The position numbers and the translations under genes are program-made. Positions 34,555-42,917 of a DNA stretch of 64,000 bases are shown in pieces. This DNA is from Flavobacterium sp. (GTDB lineage Bacteria > Bacteroidota > Bacteroidia > Flavobacteriales > Flavobacteriaceae). The number at the start of each line of letters is the position of its first letter. Position 1 is the stretch's first letter. The stretch spans positions 1 through 64,000 of the forward strand of contig NZ_JAIXYH010000004.1 of assembly GCF_027490375.1 (NCBI RefSeq), in the 5' to 3' direction. The notes below the pieces were generated by a model. It searched no databases, was not told the origin of the DNA, and was given only the letters and a program-made list of their open reading frames with translations.

Positions 34555-35280
34555 TTAATGTCTCATTTTTTGCTCCCAAACCAGTTTTCCTTCAGTATCA
34601 AAATATTTTATTCCTGCAAAAGCCTCTTTACTTTTAAACCAATTTCCATTTTTCTTGGATGTACCAATGAGTAATCGACCATTTTCGCCATTGATAACTA
34701 GAGCATTGGTGCCGTCTTCTAGTGCTACCAGATGAACTGCCTCACCATCTTTGCTATCCACACCCATAATTGATCTTGATTTACCGTCTTTGGTCGTATT
34801 TACTCCGGCACCGCCGAGCTCCCAACCTTGTTTGTCGTTCCAAAGTATGCCCGCGGGTTCAAACATACGTTGTCCCGTGTTGGGATCGGATAATTTATCG
34901 CCCAAAAGCACTCGGTCGAAACCTTCTTCATTCATAATTACAATTCCTTCAGCACTGTGTTTATACTTTTTATACCACTCCATATATTGGTTTTCCATAT
35001 CTTCAAAAGACTTGCCCCAATACTGTCTGACTTTGGTAGTATCTGTTCGTACGCGATCTTTAGAAAAGGGAATTGGTGCCCCTATAAGAATTCGGTCTTT
35101 TCCATTTTGATCCTCAATTACAATCCCTTTAGCGCGTATGATATTGAATGTTTTGGGTGTAGCAAATCCATAGGTGATGAGACTTCCTATCGTTAGTAGT
35201 AAAAAGACCGAAAAGATGAGTTGAAGCCTTTTAAAACGTTTTTCAACTTGTTGTAAACGGCTTAGAATTTCTTGCTCCAT
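34555..35280 (-). CDS. Membrane-anchored protein with three repeated strand units, unknown function
   Basis: A 241-residue protein. A short N-terminal coiled segment (ILSRLQQVEKRFKRL) precedes one membrane helix (~20-42); the rest should be extracytoplasmic. Three units share a V-I-x-x-x-x-G-x-x-R-x-L-x-G pattern: GIVIEDQNGKDRILIG (~53-68), GIVIMNEEGFDRVLLG (~112-127) and ALVINGENGRLLIG near the end. I know no characterised family for it, though this repeat is common in proteins of unknown role from many bacteria. Its start is one base before the stop of a T9SS cargo gene, in one transcription unit. Confidence 0.7.
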   Translation of the reverse strand: MEQEILSRLQQVEKRFKRLQLIFSVFLLLTIGSLITYGFATPKTFNIIRAKGIVIEDQNGKDRILIGAPIPFSKDRVRTDTTKVRQYWGKSFEDMENQYMEWYKKYKHSAEGIVIMNEEGFDRVLLGDKLSDPNTGQRMFEPAGILWNDKQGWELGGAGVNTTKDGKSRSIMGVDSKDGEAVHLVALEDGTNALVINGENGRLLIGTSKKNGNWFKSKEAFAGIKYFDTEGKLVWEQKMRH

Positions 35281-35281
35281 G

Positions 35282-36340
35282 TCACTTTTTTATTACTTTA
35301 ATAGTTTGTTCTTTCGAATTGATTTTAATTTTTACCAAGTACATCCCTGCTGAAAGTTCACTCATATTAATTTGAGTTTCTCCTCCTCGCAGGATGATAG
35401 ATTTTACCTTTCGCCCATAAGTTTCAAAAATATCTACTTCTGCTTCTTGAAAACTCCCAATGTTGATGTTAAATTTCTCTGTAAAGGGATTAGGAACTAC
35501 AGTAAAGTTATGGGACTCAAAATCAGTATTAGATAATGTAGGATTAGCCAACCAATAAACGTCATTAATTACGCCAGTGTCACCGATATCTCTCAATTGG
35601 AGAACAGGGAAGCATTGCGTATTTGTCCAGAATACAAAATATCTATCGGCAAAAGTGTCGATTTCGGCCCCTAGAACCCACTCATTAGTGTCTGCTCTCA
35701 AAAAATCCGATACTGAGGTCGTCGCTTTATACACTTGTTGTCTTAAAGCTTGAAATGAACCTGAGGGCGTTGTTACAGTTCCCCATCCGTCAATTAAATA
35801 AGTGAGTTCTATAGTAGATACAGTTCGCACGGAGTCTACTACATAACTAGTCGCCAAAGGCATTCCAACATAAAACTTAATTTTATCTTCAAATGTGCTT
35901 TGTTCAAATTGTTCATAAGTAGCTGGAAATTTTAATAAAACTTCCCCGGGAAATTTTGTTGATTTTATACCCGTACCATTAAAACGCCCCATGTCTCTTA
36001 TGTCATTATTAGAAAATTGAAGATATTGTGAATCTATCTCCCCATTGTTCATCAAAACGACTCGATTGGCTGAAAAATTGGGACCAAATGGAGCATTGTT
36101 GGGAGACACAACTTTCATATTTCTGCTAAATTCAAAAGGCAAATTTGAATAATTCCAGATCGCATTAGGTCCCGATGGAATATCGTCTGTAAAAAGAGTC
36201 TCGTTTTGAATAAAAAGTGATGAAAAATTGATGTCATGATTCATGCCAATAGGCATAACTTGATTATTTTCAATAATAATTTGCCCGAAGAATGTTGAAA
36301 ACTGAGTTATAAAAAACAAGTGGATTAATTTTGTTCTCAT
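35282..36340 (-). CDS. Secreted protein with T9SS type A sorting domain
   Basis: A 352-residue protein with a signal peptide (~1-19) and a C-terminal type IX secretion sorting domain (~275-352: FTVVPNPFTEKFNINIG, ELSAGMYLVKIK, ending IKVIKK). The middle 250 residues are strand-rich and match no enzyme I know. The protein should cross the outer membrane by T9SS and be anchored or released; porT, a T9SS component, is 19 kb away in this window. It lies in a run of exported proteins on the minus strand. Confidence 0.85.
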   Translation of the reverse strand: MRTKLIHLFFITQFSTFFGQIIIENNQVMPIGMNHDINFSSLFIQNETLFTDDIPSGPNAIWNYSNLPFEFSRNMKVVSPNNAPFGPNFSANRVVLMNNGEIDSQYLQFSNNDIRDMGRFNGTGIKSTKFPGEVLLKFPATYEQFEQSTFEDKIKFYVGMPLATSYVVDSVRTVSTIELTYLIDGWGTVTTPSGSFQALRQQVYKATTSVSDFLRADTNEWVLGAEIDTFADRYFVFWTNTQCFPVLQLRDIGDTGVINDVYWLANPTLSNTDFESHNFTVVPNPFTEKFNINIGSFQEAEVDIFETYGRKVKSIILRGGETQINMSELSAGMYLVKIKINSKEQTIKVIKK

Positions 36341-36360
36341 TATAAAATAAAAATTAATTT

Positions 36361-36756
36361 TTAAATAAAATTTCTTTTTTCTAAAACGAAATCCACCTCA
36401 CTTGTTGATTCAATGATTACTTGATACACTTCAAAGGCAGTAGTATCAAATTGAATGGTATGGTAGCCTTTTTGAGCTATTACTTTTTCAACGACAATTT
36501 TCCCATTACTGTCATAAACAGCGACAAGCAAAGAAGTATCGTGCGATGCTCGAAGCTCTATTTTTATTTCTGAATTGTATTCTCCTTCGACATAGAATAC
36601 CTTTTTATGGATTTCGGCTCGATTTTTTATAATTCGAGAAGTTTCTTTAGAGCAATTTGAAATCGTGCATTGATCGGTATTACTTTGTGCTAAGATCTTT
36701 GTATTTGCTAACAATGCGATAATAAAGTAAATACCGATGGTTACTAGTTTTTTCAT
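36361..36756 (-). CDS. Small exported protein of unknown function
   Basis: A 131-residue protein with a signal peptide (~1-24, ending ILA-Q). The mature part has two Cys (CTISNCS) and a beta-sandwich-like pattern (FYVEGEYNSEIKIELRAS, then LLVAVYDSNGKIVVEKV) like the strands of T9SS-type C-terminal domains, but without the usual ending. The ATG at 36756 puts the signal peptide at the start; an upstream ATG would add a basic stretch. It starts a probable operon that continues with the T9SS cargo gene 20 bp downstream. Confidence 0.7.
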   Translation of the reverse strand: MKKLVTIGIYFIIALLANTKILAQSNTDQCTISNCSKETSRIIKNRAEIHKKVFYVEGEYNSEIKIELRASHDTSLLVAVYDSNGKIVVEKVIAQKGYHTIQFDTTAFEVYQVIIESTSEVDFVLEKRNFI

Positions 36757-36800
36757 TTTTTTTTTGATTTTGATTGATGATTGAAACATAATTAACGAAA

Positions 36801-36808
36801 CAAAGGTA
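36801..36808 (-). promoter_or_regulatory. -7 promoter element upstream of the small exported protein gene
   Basis: The minus strand reads TACCTTTG, a full TAnnTTTG match, 44 bases before the ATG at 36756. No clear -33 TTG. Confidence 0.45.
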
Positions 36809-36922
36809 GAGCGTCTCTTACTTTTGGATTTCCATAATGTAATGAAAGCGAAGTAAAGCGCAATGAGCGAGAATAAAACCTAGTGATTTCAAAAAGCAAA
36901 GGGGAATTTTGCTTAAATAAAT

Positions 36923-37720
36923 CTATAATTCCTTTAAATACAGGTTTTTAAATTGAACTTTCATTGCAGGACCAACATGAACTTGCATCCCCAACAAGCC
37001 TTTATGAGCTCTATTTAGAACATCATTATCAGTTACATCACTAAACAAGATTCCATTGACGTAATGGAGTAATCGATTTCCTTTTATAATCAAATGAAAT
37101 CGGTTCCACTTGTTGGATTTAATGGATTGCTTTAATAATTCGGGAGCACCAAGGGAGTCCGTTACAGTGACACACGTCCATGAATTATTTTGAATTTTCG
37201 TTCTTAAGTCAACCAGAGCTGAAGGTCCAAAACAGGGATTAATAGTTGTTTTTTGTCCAATAAAGGCGAGTGTGGTACGCTTTCTTTCCTCATAATTTTG
37301 ACCTGTGTACACATTTTGCCCGTCTAGGTCGGCTTGATATCCGCGCAAAGCATATGGCAGCTCAGCAACTCTTTCGCTTCGGTAGTTTATACCCGAATTA
37401 CCGTTAGCACTAATTTTGAATTCCCCTTTCAATTCAAAGTCAGCTGGCGCTCCACCTTTCCAAATGATAAAAGAATTGTTTTGTAGCAAATTATTGGGTT
37501 TCACCTCTCCAGTGATAGCGCCCTCCTCTACCCGCCAGTAGGTCGAATCCCCTTCCCATTGATTTAAGGTTTTTCCATCAAAAATGGATATAAATTTTTT
37601 TTCCGACATCTTTTCTATGGCTATAAGCGAGTGATGTTTTTTAGCTCTATTCGGATTTGTGTGGGCAAGGAAGAATAATAGTAATGAAGCAGGGAAAATG
37701 GTTGGAAATAGTGGATTCAT
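36923..37720 (-). CDS. DUF1080 (3-keto-disaccharide hydrolase-like) protein
   Basis: A 265-residue exported protein. After a hydrophobic N-terminus (~1-20) it has the DUF1080 pattern FISIFDGKTLNQWEGD, then GNSGINYRSE and, near the C-terminus, HKGLLGMQVHVGPAMKVQFKNLYLKEL. Some DUF1080 enzymes hydrolyse 3-keto-glycosides; the domain has a concanavalin-like fold. Whether this one is an enzyme cannot be told. It is next to a serine hydrolase gene on the same strand, 154 bp apart, and may act on an extracellular substrate. Confidence 0.85.
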   Translation of the reverse strand: MNPLFPTIFPASLLLFFLAHTNPNRAKKHHSLIAIEKMSEKKFISIFDGKTLNQWEGDSTYWRVEEGAITGEVKPNNLLQNNSFIIWKGGAPADFELKGEFKISANGNSGINYRSERVAELPYALRGYQADLDGQNVYTGQNYEERKRTTLAFIGQKTTINPCFGPSALVDLRTKIQNNSWTCVTVTDSLGAPELLKQSIKSNKWNRFHLIIKGNRLLHYVNGILFSDVTDNDVLNRAHKGLLGMQVHVGPAMKVQFKNLYLKEL

Positions 37721-37874
37721 AATTAATGTAACACTAATACAGACAATTAATAAGGTATGACATGTCGTTAAAGAAAAGCTATCGACCTTGTATCGAAGAG
37801 GTTAGCTCTTTGGTTTTGAGGAAAAAATATTTTGATAGAAATCGCGTCTGAAATGTTGTAAGTTGAGGGTATCC

Positions 37875-39434
37875 TTACGAACCTTCCTTAAACTTTATGA
37901 ATTGATACGTTGTAAACTCAACTAGAGGATCAACGGAGAGTTCAAAACTTACGATTTTACTGTTCTTTTCTTCAAAGGGAATGACCACTTCTCCAAACAT
38001 CTGATTAGAATATGTGCAGAAAAACCGGTTGTCGCTTATATGTTTTAAAGTAGCGGTTAACGAAGGATGATGTTCAAACTGCAATTGCAGCGTATCAGCT
38101 CCGATCAATTTTACCTGAATAATTCCATATATCTTATTTTGATAGTAACCTTCGAATCGTTTTAATGGGATTTTAGTTTTTATTTTTAGGGCTACACTAT
38201 CCGACATTACTTGCAACCATTGTTCGCGACGAATCTCTTCTGCTTGGGTAAATTCGAACATACTTTGTGCGTGATTTTTAAAAGGTTTGTTTATATAGGC
38301 GTCAACAATTTGCCATTTGAGTGCTTCTGTCAGTTCATGCGCATCAGAATTGGTTAGAATCACAAAACCCAACTTTTCTTGGGGTACAAACCCCATCATG
38401 GTAAGAAACCCATGATACGCACCTCCATGAGTTATTACTTCTTTTCCAAAGTAATCGCGAGTTTCCCAACCTAAGCAATAATTAACATGTGGATTACTTC
38501 CGTCGGGTAAGTACATTTTACCAATACTGTTGTAAGGTTTTTGCACGCGATCAAAAATACTTTCAGCAAAAATTCTCTTTCCCTTGATTATGCCTTTGTC
38601 TAATTGAAGTTGTATCCAAACTATCATTTCGTTTACTGATGAGTACATGCCACCAAATGGTTCAATTCGCGAATCTTGCCCCGCTTTCATCGACTTAACA
38701 GTGCCTTTTCTTTTAGAATGGCCTCTTGCCACATTTTTATTTGTTTTTAAGTCTTCGGTAAAAAGAGTACCTCTATTCATTGCTAAGGGTTTCAAAACCT
38801 CAGCAGTAAGGAAAGATTGCCATGTTTTTTTGCTAACTTTTTCAAGAACTTCTCCAGCGATGAGATACCCATAGTTGCTATATTGAAAACCCGATCGAAT
38901 AGGATATCTAGGTTTAAAATTCGACCATTTTTCTAATAATTGGGTTGTAGTTAGTCGCGATTCTGACCAAAGAAAATCTCCCTGAAACGTTTCAACACCT
39001 ATTCGATGTGCTAGCAAATCAATGAGGTTAAGCTCATTTTCATAATCTTTATTTTCCATTTTAAAATTTTGAAAATGATGTTTCACTAAATCGTCGAGTT
39101 TCAGTTGATTTCTTTGTTCCAAAAGCGCCAAAGAAAAGGCGGTAAATGATTTTCCCATAGACCAAATGGGAAACAGTGTGTTTTCATCTACTTTACTGCC
39201 TGTATCCACATTCGCGACGCCAAATCCTTTTGAATAAACCAGCACATCGTCTTTGGTAATGGCTACTGCTACGCCTGGTATATTCCACATTTTCATAGCC
39301 TCATTGATATACGAGTCTAGGCTATCTTTAATAAATGTGTTTTTAGTTTGCGCGTTTACATCGTTGTAAAACAATATCAAGATTAATAAAAGCACCGTTT
39401 TATATGTCGAGTATTTTGATGGAGATCTTTTCAT
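37875..39434 (-). CDS. Exported serine hydrolase, beta-lactamase class C family
   Basis: A 519-residue protein with a signal peptide (~1-28). The penicillin-binding-like domain has all three motifs: SMGK (Ser92, Lys95), YSN (184-186) and HGG (~337, in ITHGGAYHG). A C-terminal domain (~400-515) is beta-rich, of the kind found in large peptidase/esterase members (DUF3471-like). Members include D-amino peptidases and esterases; beta-lactamase activity is not implied. Inside the accessory block, without an obvious operon partner. Confidence 0.88.
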   Translation of the reverse strand: MKRSPSKYSTYKTVLLLILILFYNDVNAQTKNTFIKDSLDSYINEAMKMWNIPGVAVAITKDDVLVYSKGFGVANVDTGSKVDENTLFPIWSMGKSFTAFSLALLEQRNQLKLDDLVKHHFQNFKMENKDYENELNLIDLLAHRIGVETFQGDFLWSESRLTTTQLLEKWSNFKPRYPIRSGFQYSNYGYLIAGEVLEKVSKKTWQSFLTAEVLKPLAMNRGTLFTEDLKTNKNVARGHSKRKGTVKSMKAGQDSRIEPFGGMYSSVNEMIVWIQLQLDKGIIKGKRIFAESIFDRVQKPYNSIGKMYLPDGSNPHVNYCLGWETRDYFGKEVITHGGAYHGFLTMMGFVPQEKLGFVILTNSDAHELTEALKWQIVDAYINKPFKNHAQSMFEFTQAEEIRREQWLQVMSDSVALKIKTKIPLKRFEGYYQNKIYGIIQVKLIGADTLQLQFEHHPSLTATLKHISDNRFFCTYSNQMFGEVVIPFEEKNSKIVSFELSVDPLVEFTTYQFIKFKEGS

Positions 39435-39674
39435 TATTGCTACTGTAAAAAATAAAATACAGTACTAATGTAAAGTCATCGTAGCCTACAGGTAGGTAGA
39501 AAATGTCATGAAAGTGCGAAAAGGTGTCTTAAAAGTGTATTATCGAATTTTAATAAGGGCACTCGTTTCTTTCCAGTTATTCAATTTATAGTCATTCGCA
39601 AGCTTAAAAGACGATTCATTCAAAAAAAAAGCACTTTCATTACATTGTGTTCTAATGTAAAAATGAACGGCTTC

Positions 39675-39682
39675 TACTTTTG
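39675..39682 (+). promoter_or_regulatory. -7 promoter element of the T9SS propeller gene
   Basis: TACTTTTG, a full match to TAnnTTTG, 23 bases before the ATG at 39706. A TTG lies 27 bp upstream, further than usual. Confidence 0.45.
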
Positions 39683-39705
39683 ACCCGAATTTTAAATGGA
39701 TTACC

Positions 39706-40929
39706 ATGAGAACCGTGATTATTAAACTTGCTAGTAAATTTGTATTTGTAATGTTAGCATTTTTTACCAGCCCAGCTGTATCTGCGCAGGAGTGGACAAG
39801 GATAGTAGCATTGCCTGAAACTGAGTTTACGTGTATTAAAGTGATTGAAGGAAAAATATACACAGCATCCGAAAATATGCTGTACACAAGCACTGATGGG
39901 ATAGCTTGGCAAGCAGAGGTAATTACTGACGACCTTATTACCCCAACAGCCATCGAAGTTTTTAACAACACACTTTATCTGGGTACTTTCTTTAATGGGG
40001 TGTTTCAAAAAAATTTAACTTCCAATACTACTTGGAGTCAATCTTTAAGTGGAATTGCGGTTTCTTCATTTACCGTCCACAATAGTGAGTTGTATCTGTC
40101 CACATTTGGAGCAGGCATTTATAAAAAGGGAAACACTAATTGGCAAAACATCAATTATAATTTACCCACATTTTCGTACAATGTGAGCAAAATAGCATCG
40201 ATCAACAACATTTTATATGCTTTTGCTGGAGGAAATGGAACTTTTTATTCCTTCAGTCCCAATCAGCTTAGTTGGAATGTACATTATTATTTTGGTGCGC
40301 TTGCACCCGGTTTTATTGCCGATGATGTGATCAAAACAAACTCCAATACCGTCTATGTAACGCGTGGAAATGCGCTATTACGCAGTGATGATTTTACGCA
40401 AACTTGGAACTCCGATGCGATAGGACTGGTTAACGGGAACAACCGCATCATTTATGCAGGAATGCAATCTATCTATGTGTTATCGCTCTTGTTCAACGAC
40501 GACAACGGAATTAACTACACTCATTTACAAAAAAGATCCAATAGTTTACCGATCTCTAGCTCTTGGGGAACGTCTAATGAACTTTTGGAATATTACTGCT
40601 ACGGAATTGCAGAGTTTGGCAACACGGTATATTTAGCCACAGAGCAAGGGCTTTTTGCCAGAATTGACAATAGCCTAGGTCTGCCCAATCAGGGAATTGA
40701 AAAAGTAAATATGGTCATTTACCCAATACCAGCGACCGATAAAATACATTTTGAATGCGCATTGAAAGTAAAAGAAATTGTGCTTTACGACTTAGCTGGG
40801 CGATTGGTACATCAGCAAAAAAATGAGAGTCGCACGGGAACAATTTATTTCGATAAGAAAGGAAACTATATAGCAAACTTTATTCTTGAAAATGGATTAA
40901 TACACAGCGCCAAGGTGATTATAAACTAA
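39706..40929 (+). CDS. Secreted BNR/propeller-like protein with T9SS type A sorting domain
   Basis: A 407-residue protein with a signal peptide (~1-27, ending VSA-Q). The middle has propeller-like repeats with the photosystem/sortilin-type pattern, for example GKIYTASENMLYTSTDGIAW and FNNTLYLGTFFNGVFQKN. The C-terminal ~75 residues form a T9SS sorting domain (MVIYPIPATDKIHFECA, IVLYDLAGRLVH, ending SAKVIIN). It should be exported to or beyond the cell surface. It is the only plus-strand intact gene of the accessory block. Confidence 0.82.
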   Translation: MRTVIIKLASKFVFVMLAFFTSPAVSAQEWTRIVALPETEFTCIKVIEGKIYTASENMLYTSTDGIAWQAEVITDDLITPTAIEVFNNTLYLGTFFNGVFQKNLTSNTTWSQSLSGIAVSSFTVHNSELYLSTFGAGIYKKGNTNWQNINYNLPTFSYNVSKIASINNILYAFAGGNGTFYSFSPNQLSWNVHYYFGALAPGFIADDVIKTNSNTVYVTRGNALLRSDDFTQTWNSDAIGLVNGNNRIIYAGMQSIYVLSLLFNDDNGINYTHLQKRSNSLPISSSWGTSNELLEYYCYGIAEFGNTVYLATEQGLFARIDNSLGLPNQGIEKVNMVIYPIPATDKIHFECALKVKEIVLYDLAGRLVHQQKNESRTGTIYFDKKGNYIANFILENGLIHSAKVIIN

Positions 40930-41114
40930 TTTTATTCAATGATGTCAATTAAATGAAGCGTATTTATGCTAAGCAAGATCCCAATTTTATTGGGCTTGCA
41001 GGTCTGAAAAAAATTCGATTTGATATTCGGAATTTAATTAATTTCTCCCTGTAGTATTACATCTAGCGAAAAAGAGCGCAATGCCTCCAGTGAAACTATG
41101 AAACGGCTTTACAA

Positions 41115-41677
41115 ATGAGTACGAAGGTTAACAATGAATTTAGGAATGAAGGCAGAAAACTCGTAGTTTACATCGCCATGAGCCTCGATGGGTATATCGC
41201 CAAACCTAACAACGACTTGTCGTTTTTATCCTTAGTGGAGAAACCTGGCGAAGATTATGGGTACCAAAACTTTATTCTACGATTGACATCGTGTTGATGG
41301 GGAGGAAAACCTACGATTGGATAACCCAACAGTGCGAGTTTCCGCATAAAGACAAAAAAACCTACGTGATTACACAATCTCTTAGACCTAATAAAGGAAC
41401 GATTGAATTTTATAACGGCGATTTACCAGAGTTGGTTAATACACTAAAAAGTCAGCCGGGAAAAAACATCTATTGCGATGGCGGTGCAAGCATTATCCAA
41501 CAATTGCTCAAACATAAATTGATAGATGAAATGACGATTTCAATTATACCCATTTTATTGGGAACGGGAAAAAAGCTATTCTCTGAATCGATCCCCGAGG
41601 AATTACTTCAATGTGCGTCTGCAAAGAGCTTCGACACAGGATTGGTGCAATTGCATTACAAGCGTATTCGACGATAG
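41115..41677 (+). pseudogene. RibD-like/dihydrofolate reductase-family gene with a frameshift
   Basis: Two abutting frames encode the halves of one RibD C-terminal-domain reductase. The first half (to ~41275) has LVVYIAMSLDGYIAKPNND, the family N-terminus. The second has LMGRKTYDWI, KTYVITQS, IYCDGGASIIQQLL and IIPILLGTGKKLF. Around 41270-41280 the frame changes: reading on as TIDIVLMGRKTYDW restores the family sequence, so one base appears to be missing. Without the join neither half is a full fold. Either a pseudogene or an assembly error. The intact relatives are NADPH-dependent reductases of unknown substrate. Confidence 0.88.
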
Positions 41678-41832
41678 AGCCTATCTATTCGATTTTTATT
41701 TCCACAACATCCCTGGTTTGAAAACAGCTCCGTCTCTTTTTACCTACGTTTTGTTCAGCCGATATTTTACTAAACTACAATCTTTATTCTTCAATTTTGA
41801 TTTTCGGGAACGCATCGTTCAAGCACTTCTTT

Positions 41833-41976
41833 CGCGTTAAGGACAGCAGCGGCATCCCCAAAAACGGGGTGGGAGCGGGTTTGGGTTTTTGGGATATAGC
41901 GAATGGCCTGACCGGCGGTTTTTTGCGGCTGTGCCCCTAGGCCTGCCGGAAAAAAGTGCAGGGAACGCCCAAGAAT
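41833..41976 (-). repeat. Dispersed GC-rich intergenic repeat, copy F
   Basis: On the minus strand it starts TTCTTGGGCGTTCCCTGCAC, passes through CCGGTCAGGCCATTCGCTAT and ends GGGATGCCGCTGCTGTCC then TTAACGCG. Internal hairpins include CCCCGTTTTTGGGG. It lies just downstream of accD in the same orientation, at the right edge of the accessory block. The rest of the gap from 41678 is AT-rich with nothing recognised. Confidence 0.75.
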
Positions 41977-42044
41977 TTAAAGAAGGTTTTAAAAATGGAA
42001 AAGTTTGTGCAAAAAAAAAATCGACTCCGAAGAGCCGATCGTTT

Positions 42045-42899
42045 TTATCTAATTTCTTGATTTTGAATTAAATCAATGAAAAGGTTGATTTTGTTTTTGA
42101 GTTCCTTTCTTTGAACGATGAAATCGAGGAAACCGTGCTCGAGTAGGAATTCCGACGTTTGGAAACCTTCGGGTAAATCTTTTCCGGTGGTGTCTTTTAC
42201 TACACGCGGACCCGCAAAACCGATTAAGGCTCCCGGCTCGGCGATATTCACGTCGCCCAACATCGCGTACGAAGCGGTAGTTCCGCCGGTAGTTGGGTCG
42301 GTACACAGCGAGATATACGGCAATTGTGCTTCGGCCAACTGTGCCAATTTGGCCGACGTTTTGGCAAGCTGCATCAACGAATACGCGGCTTCCATCATAC
42401 GTGCGCCACCCGATTTGGAAATCATCACAAACGGCAAACGATTTTTGATGGCGTAATCGATACCGCGGGCAATTTTTTCGCCCACTACGGCACCCATCGA
42501 ACCTCCGATGAAGGCAAAATCCATACAGCAAACCACCAAATCTTTACCTTTCGACTTACCAACGGCAGTACGAACGGCGTCTTTCAATTTGGTTTTTTCC
42601 TGCGCGTCTTTGAGTCGGTCGGAATATTTTTTTGTATCGAAAAAGTGCAGCGGATCTTTAGAAGTCATTTTCGGATCGAGTTCTTTAAACTCGTTGTTAT
42701 CGAACAATATTTCGAAATATTCTTTACTTCCGATACGCACGTGAAAGCCGTCTTCGGGGCTTACGTATAAGTTGCGAGCGAGTTCATCGGCGTCGATAAT
42801 TTTTCCGGTAGGCGATTTGTACCAAAGTCCTTTCGGAACGTCTTTTTTATCTTCTGTAGGCGTTTGAATTCCCTTTTCTGTTCTTTTAAACCATGCCAT
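42045..42899 (-). CDS. accD: Acetyl-CoA carboxylase carboxyltransferase subunit beta, without zinc ribbon cysteines
   Basis: A 284-residue subunit that with AccA transfers carboxyl from biotin to acetyl-CoA, the first step of fatty acid synthesis. The catalytic core is intact ([53 protein letters not shown]). The N-terminal region aligns with the zinc ribbon of other AccD proteins ([21 protein letters not shown]), but the four Cys positions hold Ser, Gly, Ser and Asp. It therefore should not bind zinc there. As I recall the same is true in related flavobacteria. It is 18 bp after fbaA in one operon. Confidence 0.95.
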   Translation of the reverse strand: MAWFKRTEKGIQTPTEDKKDVPKGLWYKSPTGKIIDADELARNLYVSPEDGFHVRIGSKEYFEILFDNNEFKELDPKMTSKDPLHFFDTKKYSDRLKDAQEKTKLKDAVRTAVGKSKGKDLVVCCMDFAFIGGSMGAVVGEKIARGIDYAIKNRLPFVMISKSGGARMMEAAYSLMQLAKTSAKLAQLAEAQLPYISLCTDPTTGGTTASYAMLGDVNIAEPGALIGFAGPRVVKDTTGKDLPEGFQTSEFLLEHGFLDFIVQRKELKNKINLFIDLIQNQEIR

Positions 42900-42917
42900 A
42901 AGACGAGAATTTTAGAA

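Noticed and set aside
37875..39434. The serine hydrolase as an antibiotic-resistance beta-lactamase
   Set aside because: The SxxK, YSN and HGG motifs are shared by many peptidases and esterases; its large size and extra C-terminal domain do not fit a typical class C beta-lactamase.
39540..39971. A 143-codon open frame on the minus strand
   Set aside because: It overlaps the start of the T9SS propeller gene on the plus strand, which has a signal peptide, sorting domain and promoter element; the minus frame has no family features.
41291..41677. The second half of the RibD-like reductase as an independent gene
   Set aside because: It begins in the middle of the fold, and the first half lies directly upstream in another frame.
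42118..42770. Overlapping open frames opposite accD
   Set aside because: These are shadows of a high-confidence core gene and have no support of their own.
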